Part shown: piece after piece, positions 12,101 through 24,010 of the stretch
How positions within the stretch are numbered: position 1 is the first letter of the stretch
How the letters are laid out: each line of letters starts with the position of its first letter
Origin: Agrocybe praecox
Taxonomy: Eukaryota; Basidiomycota; Agaricomycetes; Agaricales; Agrocybaceae
DNA: 64,000 nt
Direction: 5' to 3'
Assembly: GCA_964017145.1 (NCBI GenBank)
Contig: OZ024844.1
Span: 2,232,001-2,296,000 of the forward strand
Made by a program: the position numbers and the translations under genes
Notes under the pieces: model-generated
Told to the model about the DNA's origin: nothing
Databases searched by the model: none
What the model saw: the letters and a program-made list of their open reading frames with translations, nothing else

Positions 12101-14140
12101 CTCTGGAACTTGGAATTGATATTGGGGCTTTAGATGCTGTCATAATGCTTGGTTTTCCTATGACTATCTCAAACTTTGTGAGTTCAACGGTCTCATGCCA
12201 CGTACAGATAATCGTCAACCATCATATGTTTATATTATAGAAACAACAAGCAGGAAGAGCTGGTAGGCGCTCGCAAGATGCATTGGCTGTTATGGTGGCC
12301 GAAAGGTTCCCGATTGACCAACACTTCGTTAACCACCCGGAAGAATTGTTTGGGACGTCTTTGAACGACCTTATCATCGATATTGACAATGATATGATTC
12401 TGGAAGGTAATACACGGTTGTTACCTTGTTCATGCAATGGTTTATCATGTAATCAATATAGCCCATCTCCAATGCGCAGCATACGAAATGCCAATCACGG
12501 CAGAGGACGAAAGTTGGTTTGGTCCTTTGACTTTGAAGGTATGCCAGCAAAGTCTCCAAAAAGATGACGATGGATGGTAAGAGTTGCTTGGGAGTTCAGT
12601 ATGTTGTTAACTTGATTAATTCCATGCTTTAGGTATCATGTACATCCCAAGTTCTTGCCGTTTCCTTCGGCTCATGTATCGATTCGTAAATTCTGCAATT
12701 TATATCGCATTCATGTCTCGCTTATACTATTAACAGGCGGAGCTCAAGAAGAAACCTACATAGTCGTTGAAATAAGGAATAACGGCGTCGAAAGATCCAC
12801 GTACAAGTTAGAAGACGTTGAGTTTTCGAGGGCTCTGTTCGAATTGTATGAAGGAGGGGTGGTGCGTACTTATAAATCATCCTTAACGAGGATATCTTTA
12901 TAACGATCTTCTCGAAGTTTATGCACCAAGGCGAATCCTTCATTGTGAAATTTTTCGTTTTAACTTTCGCGGAGACTGTGCTCAGCGGGCTTTGTACAGA
13001 TTAAAGAAGTGAGCCATGATCAAAAGTTGGCCAAGGTTGTGCGTACCGACGTCAATTATATAACTTCCCCAAGGTAATAGTGACTTGTTATCAGAGAGTC
13101 TAATTACGGCTGATATTCTCTATCATGGACATAGAGATTTAACGTGAGTTGATGTGGCATAACTTCTGCTTTCACCTAATACTAAACCCATCTAGCCGTG
13201 TCATGCCATTGCAAACATTCAAGTCAATTCCAATCAACAGGAATTTTGTTGAGTTTGGCAGTGAGTTCACGTTTACGTCTCAGTGAAACCGTTGACTCAA
13301 AATAGCCCGATTACATTCTCAGGACTGAATGTGTGTGTCAAAGTTTTTGGTAAGCCTGTTCAACAAAAAAAAAACGATGCGCATGTTGACGATATCCAGG
13401 TTTCTTTAAAATAAAGTACGTTACCTTTGCTCCAACTTTGCTCTATGAAGTTTTAGTTAAAGGCCTATTTATGTTAGGGGAGGAAATATCCTAGATGCCG
13501 TCGAACTGATGACACCGCCTTGGGAACGTGAAACCACTGGATTCTGGATAGATATACCCAGTGACATCTTGCAAGACTTGTCCTTATCACAGATAGATGG
13601 AGCCGGCGCGATACATGCAGCCGAGCACGCGTTCTTGAACCAGTTTCACCTTTCCACAGACGTAAAGACCGACTGTAGGGTTGCGAAAGAAGATTACCAA
13701 GAGGCCAGAACCCCTGTGCGGGCACCACGGTAGAAGTAATCTCACCATTCTTAGGCATTGTGCTCAATCCCAAGAGAACAGGTTAATATTCTACGATGGT
13801 GCTGGGAAAACGGGTGGATTGGTATCAAGAGCATTTGAAAACGGCAGGATTTTTTCGCTGGATTCAATTAGTCCTTATTTTGCTGATGCGGATATATTAT
13901 ACAGTCACCAGCATCCTGGAGCGCGCACGAGATGTCGTCAATGGCTGTCAATGTGAGGATGGATGTACTTTGTGTAAGTGTAAAATTTCATTTGAAAATT
14001 TCCCTTGAAGCTTTAAGACTGAAAGGCCATCTACAGGCGTGCAGAGCTCGTCCTGTAAAGATGCAAATCTTATATCCTCGAAGCACGGAGCAAATATCAT
14101 CTTAAACGGCCTGCTCGATGGCGAGATTATCCAAAAGTAA
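9162..14140 (+). CDS. HRQ1: ATP-dependent DNA helicase Hrq1 (RecQ4-related, DUF1998 C-terminus)
   Basis: 3'-5' DNA helicase implicated in crosslink repair and telomere maintenance in fungi. ATG at 9162 opens a Lys-rich N-terminus (MPPKRKQDNPQASSSTN). The core carries IKQLYSHQVAAVDAVRKGKH (10487-10560), motif I STASGKSVIYQ (near 10590), an EMHYYTG/DELHYYTGLLG-type motif II (11228-11265), ALELGIDIGALDAVIMLGFP (12100-12165) and motif VI QQAGRAGRRSQDALAVM (12246-12295). The C-terminal part has the DUF1998-type segments LIFYDGAGKTGGLVSRAFEN and a Cys cluster CQCEDGCTLC followed by SSSCKDANLISSKHGANI. The stop TAA is at 14138-14140. Many short introns are present; one, at about 13844-13904, needs a GC-AG splice to keep conserved sequence (see findings). 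It is divergent from the fasciclin gene and convergent with the SCYL2-like gene, 63 bp away. Confidence 0.9.
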
Positions 14141-14203
14141 CGTATTAGAAAGATGTACATAGTAGACATCCGTGTGTACGTAACGTATTCATTGAAGAAT
14201 ATT

Positions 14204-17200
14204 CTAAGCCAGTGGGTCAAAGTCGCCCCAGTCATCTTTCGACAATTGGGTTGGTTTTGTGACTGAAGACTGTGCTGGCCTCGAAGGCGTCAGTAATCCA
14301 CCCATTTGAGGTTGCAGAGGTAATGCGGGCTGAATCATGCCAAATTGCTGAGAGGTGCCAGTGAATGATAAAGGTTGATTGACTGGAGGTGAAAACGTAG
14401 GAACACTGGGCGCGGTGATTGCAGGAGATGAGTATATGTTATAGTTAGGGGTATTAGTCGCTTGGGTAAACGGTTGCTGAGGCCTGGGTGGATTTTGGAG
14501 GGGAACTATAGGATGTGCCTGTGGTTGGACTCTCGGCGGAGGAGGGAAGAGATTTGGCGTATATGTCGTCTGAGATGCATCTACACTGGGTTTGGAAGAA
14601 TGAATATTCGTAGTTGTAGGTTCTGCCCGCCGATACGTTGAAACTGAAGACGCGACAGTGCTGGTAGTATTCGAAGATGAACCAAGTCTGGATGGACGAG
14701 CTTGGAAAGAGGGATTCCTCGAGGTCGGATTCGAGGGGGAGGGAGAAGCTATTGATGGAGCGGGAATATGGCTTGGCATTGATATTTGTGGGGAAGCAAT
14801 CACCGGTGTGGACGCCTTAAAATTTATTAGCAGAGGGCCTCTAAACATATACGGGGGATGTCCTTACTGGATTATTGCTGAAAATACTACCCCAAACGTC
14901 GTCGTCCCAAGCTGCGTTATTGTTGTCGATTACAGTATCTGCTTTAACAGCAGCACCATTTGACCGTCCAACTAAGCTTTCAAAATCGACGCCAGCGGTT
15001 GGATTGTGGGCAGGTGTGCCATCCGATGCTATACCTGATCTGTCCTCTATACGTTGCGAATCCCGCAGAAATTGGTTGTGTTCTTTCTCCACCCTCTCTG
15101 CAAGTTTCTTTATGACGTCCATGAACCGTTGAAATTGACCAACGCTTAATACTATAATAACCATTAGCAACAACCATACGAAGGTCAGATACGCATCTTA
15201 CAGGGACCCATTGACATTGACCAAAGTTGAGGGAGGACAAGGGTTGCGACAGCCTCTCGTTCGACTTTGAAGCCCATAGCTTCTTGAACGGAAAGAGTAG
15301 CCATCTAATTTAATATTGAATTAACATAATAATGTTCTTGAGATACACGCCAATGAATGAACTCACCATAACAGCGGGTTCTTTTGTTCGAATTTTCGAT
15401 AAGAGTGGGACCAATTTTTGCGTTAAACTTGACTGAATGAAGATACAAATCAGCACTAAAATCTCCCCCAAGTACATATGGTGCATTTATACCTGATCAA
15501 GTGTCTTAACCATCGACAAAAACGTTACCAGAGTAGCCACTTTGACGGAGAGTATTCTCGTTTTGGTGAAGACAAGCTGAAGAAATTTATTTTCAACGGT
15601 ACGTTTTGGCGCCAGGAAAATAGCTTACGGCAACGCGAGGGAATAGAACATTCTGAACTTCGGCATAATCAATAGTGTCGCATAAGCCTGGTACAGCCTT
15701 GAGAGCACGTTCCTGAACCTGCGACAAACTTTAGCGCCAACCGTGTAGGAGACAATGGTGGACAATGACATACGACAGCATGCTCAGATTCAAGAGCATT
15801 GTAAACCAGAGGAAGAACGTCTGAGAGATCAGTCAGACTTGATTCCACCAGAACAAATTGCTTTACACACGTTCGCGGAACACATTTTTATCCGTTTTGT
15901 CTTGAAGCATAGTAAGATTGTCCAACAATGTCAGCATATTTTGAGGGGGTTCTCGAATTACAAAGAGAGGTTTCAAACTAGGCAAAACTGTGGCGGCGAA
16001 CTGAGAGGCAGAAAGGTTTTGAGATATTATAAAAACGTTGGGTAAAATGTAAGGTAGGAGCTGAATGTCTTTCATCTGGAAAAAAGGGCTCAGTGAAATA
16101 ATTACAGATCGGGAAATCTTAACTCACCTCTTCCAGTAGAGATGGCAAAATCTTCCTCGTCCGCAATCCTTCTGAAAACTTATCTAGAACTGTGGCCAAT
16201 CCTTTCATGAAAGATATTTTTTCTTCTCGAGTTTTAGCCGTAAAGTTCGAACGATCCAAAAAGTTCAATGTGGATATAGGTAAGGACGAGAACCACGAAT
16301 GGGTAGGAATCGACTCTGGAGTTGGTCTCGAACCATAGTGACGCGTGATCAACGAACGCAGAAGTACTGTTTATCATTGTCAAACAGGTATAGAGGTTAA
16401 ATTATCAACAAATATATATATACCTTGGAGATCGCTGTCAAGCCTGTCCATTCCAGGTATAGCTTTGCCTGCATTGTCCCGCAATCCACCAAGACTACCG
16501 TGGTTTTTGAAAGGGGGGGAACCTTTGCAATGCACGGCATACAACACACAACCAAGCGAATACATATCTGAGGCAGTCACTAATTGTTCGTCTAGTGCGT
16601 ATTCGGGGGCTGGAACCATATCAGACGCCCATCATATCAAAATGGAAGGATAGACATTACCCATGTAATCGAATGACCGCTGAATGTATGAAGGCGCTCT
16701 TCCATCGTAAGTAGGAAATTCCCAGCGAGCCGGACCACCGCTTGGCGTTTGAAGTGCTATGGTCAATCCGAGGCCACTGATTTTCCAATCTCCCTATGGA
16801 CCAGGAACGCATGTTAGGAACAAGAAGATCATTGAACACAATTCATCGACGCACGGAACCGTTGATTATCACAGTTTCGGGGTTAATGTTAGAATGAATA
16901 AGCTTCGCGGAGTTATGAAGAAATGAGAGTCCTTTGCATAGTTGAAGAATCCCTTTTTGTATCTGCCATATCAAGTTAGCAATCCAAGTAGCCATGTCAC
17001 GAAAGGAACTTAGCAGACCTCGACTTCATCCAATTCGACCAAAGTGCCTTGTCGATGACCGGCATCTGGGATAGCGAGGTGCAATGAAGATAATACAGGT
17101 TCAGTTGCAAACATTAATTCACTGCGCGTTTCTTCGAGGGGTTCCACCATCTCTTCGGATTATTCATGAGCATGTTGCGAGGACTATGGTATAGAAAGGT

Positions 17201-17619
17201 TACCTAGGATGGACGGATGCCGTAGCCTCCCCAGTGCTGACCCCTATATGCATAATAGAACCGGTTATGATCGTTGAAAGTCATTGCAAAGGACGGAAAC
17301 GCACCTCTGCCTTCATAACCTCAATCACGCGCTCTTTGGATTGAGGCCCTAACCTTTCCATCTCCGGTCCACGTTTGTCAAATGTCCATACTGAAACGCG
17401 TTTGTTGGTGGTCTTATGCCATGCAGATTGAATTTTCCATAGGCCAACGAAGAAAGTCGGTGTAGCTGCTGCTGGAGCAGCAAGTGATGTCCCGTTTGAA
17501 GTCCCACCAGGAGTTGAGGGTCTGCTGCCTATCACTGGCAAGCCTTGCGACGGGCTTCCAATGCTGTAAGACTGACTGATATTCGTCCGCGCAAAGAACG
17601 ATGTGGCTGCGGCAAACAT
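14204..17619 (-). CDS. SCY1-family (SCYL2-like) pseudokinase
   Basis: Non-catalytic kinase-like trafficking factor; SCYL2/CVAK104 relatives act with clathrin adaptors at the trans-Golgi and endosomes. ATG at 17619 (MFAAATSFFARTNISQSYSI). The kinase fold runs from about 17460 to 16390. The expected HRD is HSN (LIHSNINPETVIING) and the DFG position reads SGLG, so catalysis is not expected. DMYSLGCVLYAVH and NHGSLGGLRDNAGKA are recognisable C-lobe features. About 16350-14900 encodes a helical HEAT-like region (for example KGLATVLDKFSEGLRTRKIL and VMPLVYNALE-type helices). The tail is Ser/Pro/Thr-rich and disordered, ending in DDWGDFDPLA at 14204. Such acidic-Trp/DxF endings are compatible with adaptor binding, which is inference. 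Its start lies 180 bp from the divergent gene at 17800. Confidence 0.85.
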
Positions 17620-17799
17620 GAGAGCTACCTCCTAGTCGTGTCAAGCGCTGGGTCCAGTTCAAGATTAAGTAGGCTGTCAGTGATCGAAGTAACCTGCTTC
17701 CTAATCCGTACTTACTCTTTCCCAAACCACATTGTCAGCCGCAGCTCATCTGATAAATAATGCACTGCGATTTTATTTCTTCTACTATCTGGAATTATA

Positions 17800-19517
17800 A
17801 TGAAGTTCTTCAAGGCATTCAGTCTCCTCCATCGCCGGACTAAATCTGCCACATTCGAACCTGGTCCGACAGGATTGCCCGAGTTCGCTAGTACTCCGAA
17901 AGTGAAGGGATTCGCTCGAGGAAGTGGTCTTTCTTTCTTTGATTTGGTCATTTCAAATCCGCCCATTGTTCCTCTGTCTTATTTCAATCACATATCTCGC
18001 GACGACGCCTCTGACCGCGTACTAGGTCTGTGGCCATCTCGCCGCCATAGTGATAAAGGCGTTTTGTCGACATTTCAATCTTCGGTCAAAAAAGAATGCG
18101 CTCGTCTTACTGAAGCTGTAAACTTCTGGATCGCCGAGTACACCAAAGTCCAGGACCTTTTGAAAGATTGCCGCGCAGAGCTGCTCGTCGAGCGCTTGAA
18201 AACCGGAAACCTGGAATCGAAGCTTAGGGCAGATCAAGAAGAAATAGAACGTTTACGCCTATCTTTAAATCGTTACGAGAAAGTCGTAGGCCGAGAAGCT
18301 TACCTGGAAAACTTGGGCACTGCGACCAACAATACTCTTCCTGCTCGAGCACCTTCCCTGACCACTGAATCTAATCTATCCTTGCAGATACACACTAAAG
18401 TACATACTCCTGATCAATACACCTCTGCCTTACAGATGGTATTGGTTACAAGGAAGGACCTCCGGGATCAAAGGAGAATCTCCAAATACTGGAAAAGTCA
18501 AGCCGTGATATTAGGACAGCAGAACACGATCACCCCTTCTGTGTCTGCCATTTCTTCGATTCGAGACACCCTTCCGGCAGATCGTCACCTTGCTGTTCGA
18601 GCACTGATGGCTCAGCGTGGTATTACACTACGATTGGCCCAACTAGAGGAGGAAAACACTTCACTACTGAAAGCTATGCCTAATGATCTTCAAGATTCAG
18701 CGGCTGTGTCAGACAAGACGATATCTAGGAAAGAATCCCCCAGCTTGTTACCCTATGCCAACTCTGGGAGCTCTGACTTGTCCGGCCTCGACCCCCTCGC
18801 CAGTGAATCACTTAAACAAGAGGTAAACATGTTATTTGGCCCCACCAGTCCTTCCAAGCGATTGTTCCCTTCTCGAAGTCGTCAAATTGGGTCAATGATC
18901 GCTTCAAAATCTTGCAGTGTTAGAACAGGGCTTTCGAACTTGTCTCGATACTCTTATAGCATAGACTCTTTCGGAGACATCAACACACTCTTTCAAGTGA
19001 GCTTCATATTTGCTTCTTCCGACTCCATGTTTATTTACATTATCGTCAGAAAGCGTTTGGCACGAAACATGGTGCCGATCAGGAAGCTATCAAACACCTT
19101 GAAGTCTGTAAAGAAAGCAAAAGTGTCGCTTCCGATACCAACTTGTCTTTTTTGGTCACTAGTGAAATGCTCGATTTATCGGAAACTAGTGCTTCAGGGA
19201 TGTTGGAATCGTCTATTCCATCTGGCTGTTCCCAAACATGGGTCAATGTAGAGACCATCGACCCAGATTTCGTAATCCCGGATTTTACCCTTCCCTCTGA
19301 CGACGTTGATGACGAACAAGTGACGAACAAAGATAGCACGCCCCGACGTTCGTCCAGTCATAATAACCTCGCAGGAAAAAGCGCCTCTAGGAAAGCACAG
19401 TTAAAAGATATGTTGTCAAGGAAATCAGAGAAGGAGAACGATGCAACCTCTCCACCATCTCGCAGGAAGAAACAATCACGGCTACCTGTTCTTATATTTG
19501 CAAAGAAAGAAACATGA
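17800..19517 (+). CDS. Unrecognised coiled-coil protein
   Basis: I do not recognise this family. ATG at 17800 starts MKFFKAFSLLHRRTKSATFE. Residues about 50-60 read PPIVPLSYFNHISRDDASDR. About residues 90-165 form a clear coiled coil rich in Glu, Leu and Lys (ECARLTEAVNFWIAEYTKVQ, LRADQEEIERLRLSLNRYEK). A second helical part includes LVTRKDLRDQRRISKYWKSQ and ITLRLAQLEEENTSLLKAM. One intron at about 18997-19049 shifts the frame into a last exon with an acidic segment (FVIPDFTLPSDDVDDEQ) and a basic C-terminus (SRKAQLKDMLSRKSEKEN) ending at 19517. A long uninterrupted first exon of about 1.2 kb is unusual among its intron-dense neighbours. It could be a cytoskeletal or septation scaffold, but nothing in the sequence proves that. 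Confidence 0.75.
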
Positions 19518-19621
19518 GTAATCGCATACAAAGTTTTACAAATGATATAACTATGTGTGGTTTATACCTGAATATATGAGCAAAACAAAACATCATAGAT
19601 GCCGGGTATATGACGAGGACA

Positions 19622-20487
19622 TTAAATGGCTGTTGGTGTGTTGTCTTCTTGGACCTCTGCAGCAGAGGTGGTTTCGGCTGCGACATTTCTTTGTTCGCGG
19701 TTGCCAGTGTTGCCGCCGCCGCCGCGGTTGCTCGCGCCTCTCCCTCTTCCTCGCCCTCTTCCTCTCGGGTTAGGTGGATGCCCTCCACGGGCCCAATTTC
19801 CGGATCCTGAATCAGCATTTGATTCTGGGGTAGTATCGGCTCCGGTTTCTTGTTGACCTGCAGGGTCATGTATAGATCTGTTGGAGTGCTGCTGCTGCCT
19901 GTTGCGGTCGACGGACGGTTTCCCAGAGTCCCATTCTCGGCTCTGAATCTTCTCCATCTTTCGTTTCGCATTCTGGTCGCGGGCTCTGTCAATATCTGAC
20001 TGTACTTTGCGGTTGTAGGCTTGCTTCGCGCGTTCGATTTCCTGTGTTTTGCGGAAAGCATCTTCGTCTGCTTGGACGTCCTGTTTTTTTTGCACATTGA
20101 GTTTTAGAACATAGACGATGGATGGAAAGGTTCGACTGACTATTCTTCTCTGCTTGATCTTTTCGTTTTGCTCTCTGATACGAGCCATTCTTTCCTGCAG
20201 GGCTTCTTCGCTCAACTTGTCCTGAGAGTAATTATATGCATGTTGCTCTAATACGTGGAAGAAAAAACTGTGCGATGTACCCTTTGGCTGCCGCCTGTCT
20301 TTACACGTTCGGGATTGACGTATGGCTTCTCCTTCTCTTTCCTGGACGGCTCAACGGATGGCCGGGACGGAGAGGAAACTAGCTCTGCTTGTTGTTCATC
20401 GTTATTCTGGGACTCTTCTGGTTGCGGGTCATCGACAGACAACTGAGAAAAGTCAAGGCCGAGTGCATTGGATGACTCTTCGGCCAT
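19622..20487 (-). CDS. Small RNA-binding-like protein with coiled coil and RGG/Gly-rich tail
   Basis: Function not established. ATG at 20487 (MAEESSNALGLDFSQLSVDD); an in-frame upstream ATG at 20532 would add a hydrophobic start and is less likely. The first exon is acidic. The middle has a charged helix (LSEEALQERMARIREQNEK, KIKQRRI) and, after an intron, EDAFRKTQEIERAKQAYNRK and DIDRARDQNAKRKMEKIQSR. The C-terminus (about 19800-19690) is Arg/Gly-rich (NPRGRGRGRGRGASNRGGGG), typical of RNA-binding or ribosome-associated proteins. It ends at 19622. The layout recalls the CCDC9/Stm1 kind of RGG protein, only weakly. It is convergent with the coiled-coil gene and divergent from PGK with 181 bp between the starts. 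Confidence 0.75.
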
Positions 20488-20598
20488 GGCTAGATGAGAG
20501 TAGAGAATTAATAGAGGTAACCCTAACCCCAAAGGGAGGGGTTCCCCTTCTCGTCTCGCCTAGGCCTCCCCAAAAAAGGAACGCAAGATAGTGGAGAC

Positions 20599-20606
20599 TA
20601 TAAATA
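20599..20606 (+). promoter_or_regulatory. TATA box of the phosphoglycerate kinase gene
   Basis: TATAAATA lies 63-70 bp upstream of the PGK start codon and is followed by a pyrimidine-rich leader (TTTCTGTTTGCCAATCGTC...CATCCACATCCACC). A TATA box plus CT-rich leader fits a highly expressed glycolytic gene in fungi. The position of the transcription start is not shown by the sequence. Confidence 0.55.
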
Positions 20607-20668
20607 TCAGATAATCTTTGGACAACGTCAGTTTCTGTTTGCCAATCGTCTTTTCATCCACATCCACC

Positions 20669-22294
20669 ATGTCTCTCTCAAACAAGCTTTCTATTACCGA
20701 CCTTGATCTCAAGGGAAAACGCGTCCTCATCCGCGTCGACTTTAATGTTCCCATCCAAGATGGCAAAATCACCAATCCTGCTGTAGGTTTTTTTCTTTCT
20801 CCCCGCGTGATCTCCCCTTCTAACGATGCGGCCGTAGAGAATTGTCGCCGCCCTCCCTACGATCAAGTATGCGCTGGAGAAAGGTATGTGCCCATCACCT
20901 ATATTTTGTATAACCTAACCCTGAAGCAGGTGCTCGCGCCGTCGTCTTGATGTCCCATCTGGGTCGCCCCGACGGCAAGGTCGTTGAGAAGTACTCCTTA
21001 AAACCCGTTGCCACCGAAGTAGAGAAGCAACTCGGAAAACCCGTTACATTCTTGAACGACTGTGTCGGTGCTGAAGTCGAAAGGGCGGTCGACTCTGCCT
21101 CTGAAGGTTCCGTCATCCTGTTGGAGAACTTGCGCTTCCACATCGAGGAAGAAGGATCCGTCAAGCACAAGGACGGAACAAAAACCAAGGCTGACGCAGC
21201 CAAAGTCACCGAGTTCCGCGAACAGCTCACCAAGCTCGGCGATGTGTACATCAACGACGCTTTTGGTACTGCTCACCGTGCCCACTCGTCTATGGTCGGC
21301 GTGAAGCTCCCACAGAGAGCTGCTGGCTTCCTTATGAAAAAGGAATTGGAATATTTTGCAAAGGCCCTAGAGAAGCCCGAACGACCTTTCCTCGCCATCC
21401 TCGGTGGTGCCAAGGTTTCGGACAAGATTCAGCTCATCGACAACATGTTGGACAAGGTACGGCGATTTTTAAAAAAAAATCCTGGATGACACCATTGATT
21501 CTCACATCTTTCAAAGGTCAACTCACTAATCATCTGCGGTGGAATGGCCTTTACGTTCAAGAAGACCCTCGAGAACGTTTCGGTCAGTATCTAATCTAGA
21601 GCATACATTCGTCGTCATTGACAATGACGTCACAATCACAGATCGGCAACTCGCTATTCGACGAACCTGGCTCTGGTAAAGTCGCTGGGCTCGTGGAAAA
21701 GGCAAAAAAGAACAACGTCAAATTGGTTTTCCCGATCGACTACATTACTGCCGACAAGTTTGATAAAGATGCAAAGGTATAAGTGTTATTTTTTTTTGTC
21801 TCTGTATGCGCTGCTAAACTGATGTTTACAGACTGGAGCTGCTACCGACAAGGATGGAATTCCAAATGACTGGATGGGTCTTGACGCCGGTCTGGAAAGT
21901 CGCAAGTTGTACAAGGATGCTGTCTTGGAGGCAAAGACTATTCTCTGGAACGGGCAAGTGCTTGATTACCATTGATTGACCATACATTCCAACACTTTTA
22001 CAGCCCTCCTGGCGTCTTCGAGTTCCCTGCCTTTGCGGGAGGATCCAAAGCACTCCTTGATGCCACCATTGAAGCTGTAGAAAAGGGTGCTACCGTCATC
22101 GTTGGAGGTGGTGACACCGCTACTGTTGTAGCCAACTACGGAGCCGAAGACAAACTCAGCCATGTCAGCACTGGTGGAGGTGCGAGTCTCGAACTTCTCG
22201 AGGGCAAGGTCAGTGGTTATCAGCATTTGTAAATTATAACTGGTACTAACTGATACAGACCTTACCCGGTGTTGCTGAATTGAGTGAAAAATGA
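20669..22294 (+). CDS. PGK1: Phosphoglycerate kinase
   Basis: Glycolytic enzyme that transfers phosphate from 1,3-bisphosphoglycerate to ADP in the cytosol. ATG at 20669 starts [20 protein letters not shown]. The signature RVDFNVP is at about 20735-20755. Further family motifs are [10 protein letters not shown] (20950), [14 protein letters not shown] (21120), [14 protein letters not shown] (21250), [10 protein letters not shown] (21400), [17 protein letters not shown] across an intron near 21955-22000, and the nucleotide-binding GGGDTATV and [14 protein letters not shown] (22105-22210). The final exon encodes [10 protein letters not shown] and stops at 22294. There are about six short introns. 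All catalytic-site motifs are present, and the protein is about 417 residues, the usual size. Confidence 0.97.
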
Positions 22295-22468
22295 CTAGGC
22301 CACCTATGAAGGGCCATTTGTAACGATTAACAAAGTAATATTAAGTAGATAAATGACTGTGCGGGTTTGAGCAAACATCGACGTGGACAAAAATATATGT
22401 ACAATATGAAAAAGGTCACATTTGAACGAGGTATATTCCAAAAAAGAAAGAAAGAGGGGGAATAATAA

Positions 22469-24010
22469 TTAGATGATGACGCATTCGTCTTTGGCTTGTT
22501 GTCGAGTTGGACGAGCAATGTTTCCGCGCTTGCTGTTGAGCTTCATTTCGGTCAAGCGATTCATGGCTCGTTTGTTGCCTTGTGCTACAATAGGATTAAG
22601 TTTAAGAAATAATCAAAAGAAAAAAAGCATACCAGCAGCTCGCATATACCAGCGCCTAGCAAACTCAACATCCTGTTTGATACCAATGCCAACTTCTGCA
22701 TAATAACCGACAGCATACTCTGCCTTGCTAAGGCCTTTGTTGGCTGCACGACGTGCCCAGAGATATGCCTCAGAGTCGCTCTGCTTGAGCACACCCTCGC
22801 TGCCTGTGAGATACCAGCCGCTGAGAGCCAGCTCAGCTTCCGAGTCGCCTTTTTCTGCGGCCTTGGTATACCATGCTATGGATCTCCGTGGGTCGACGGG
22901 GCAGGACAAGGAGCCATATTCGTAGCACTGGCCGAGCTTGTACTGGGAGGGTGTGTAGCCGAGCTGTGCTGCTTGGGTGAGGAGGCTCTTTGAGTAGATG
23001 GGGTCGTACGGGACTGGGTTCGACTGGGACTGGTTCTCGTACAAGAGAGCGAGCTCGTGCAGTGCGTGGGGGTTCTCCTCGTCTGCCTGTTCTGCTGCGC
23101 GCTTGAGCCAGCTGATGGCTTCGCGGGGGTTGGGCTGCTCGCCGAGGGCGCCGTGGAGGAGGACCATGCCAAGCTTGAACATGCCTGGGGTGTCACCGAG
23201 GGAGGCGGCTTTGCGGTAAAATGCCGCTGCCCTGGCTGGCTCCTTTTTTGTGCCTGCGCCTATTTCGTTGCAGACGGCGACACGGTAAGAGGCGGCTGCG
23301 TGGTTCTGCTTTGCGGCTTGGAGGTAAAGGTGGTAGGCACGCTCATGGTCGACTTGGAGGCCGAGAGCACCGGTGCCGTAGCAGTTTGCGAGGAAGAACT
23401 GGGCCTCGTCGTATGCTTCTCCCTGAGTGGCGAGACGACGGATGACTTTGAGAGATTCTGCGAGGAGAGTCTCGCTGTACTTTTTAGCTGCGCGAGACTC
23501 TTTGACGGACGTCCTGATGTGTTTTGCAGCATCGATGAGGTACTTTGCATAGAGAAAGTGGGCTTCTGGGTCTGGGTCTGCCTTTATGCGCTGCCTGTAC
23601 TGGTCGATGTACTCTTTGGTGTAGGGAGGGGACTTGAGATCGACTGCTTTGGTCTTTACTGATGAAGGGGCGAGAGAGGCGGAGGTGGCAGCACGATTGT
23701 AGGAAGGACGAGGGTCAAAGTCAGAGTCTGTGGGAGACTGGTAGGAAGAACTGGCGGCAGAGGAGACGGAAGCAGCGTAAATGCTACGATTGGATGGTAA
23801 TGGAAGCTGTTGTTGATGTTGTTGCTGTTGTTGCTGTTGCTGTTGATGATGTTGCTGTTGATGTTGCTGTTGTCTTTGAAAAGGAGGAGGAGGAGGAGGA
23901 CTCATGCCTAGGACATCTGAAGCAGCGGCAAAGAGATTATTGTAAGGTGGAGGATTGTATGGTTGCTGATACTGGGGATGATAATAATGCTGATCATTGG
24001 GAGCAGACAT
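22469..24010 (-). CDS. Sel1-repeat protein, probable chitin synthase activator, with polyQ and CaaX box
   Basis: Likely relative of Skt5/Chs4-type chitin synthase regulators. ATG at 24010 (MSAPNDQHYYHPQYQQPYNP). The N-terminus is Pro-, Gln- and Tyr-rich with a long polyglutamine/His stretch (23878-23812). From about 23600 to 22630 there is a tandem series of Sel1 (TPR-like) repeats, seen as GTGALGLQVDHERAYHLYLQ, AAKQNHAAASYRVAVCNEIG and YKLGQCYEYGSLSC. One intron (about 22588-22633) separates the short last exon, which gives AQGNKRAMNRLTEMKL and ends RQQAKDECVII at 22469. The final CVII is a CaaX prenylation motif; yeast Chs4 also carries a C-terminal CaaX box. Its start is only 39 bp from the stop codon of the upstream JHD1 gene. 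Confidence 0.87.
23812..23878 (-). repeat. CAA/CAG trinucleotide tract encoding polyglutamine
   Basis: On the + strand this reads as runs of GTT and GCT triplets with GAT interruptions. Translated on the - strand it gives Gln runs broken by His in the N-terminus of the Sel1-repeat protein. Mixed CAA/CAG with CAT interruptions suggests a moderately stable microsatellite. Confidence 0.85.

Noticed and set aside
14204..17619. SCYL2-like protein as a damaged kinase gene
   Set aside because: The lost HRD and DFG residues are normal for the SCY1 family, and the frame is intact; it is a natural pseudokinase.
20517..20535. Telomere-like TAACCCTAACCCC
   Set aside because: Fewer than three units, and it sits in a short promoter between two housekeeping genes; most likely chance.
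23057..23662. 201-codon open frame on the + strand
   Set aside because: It lies antisense to the Sel1-repeat exon; its composition reflects the opposite-strand repeats.
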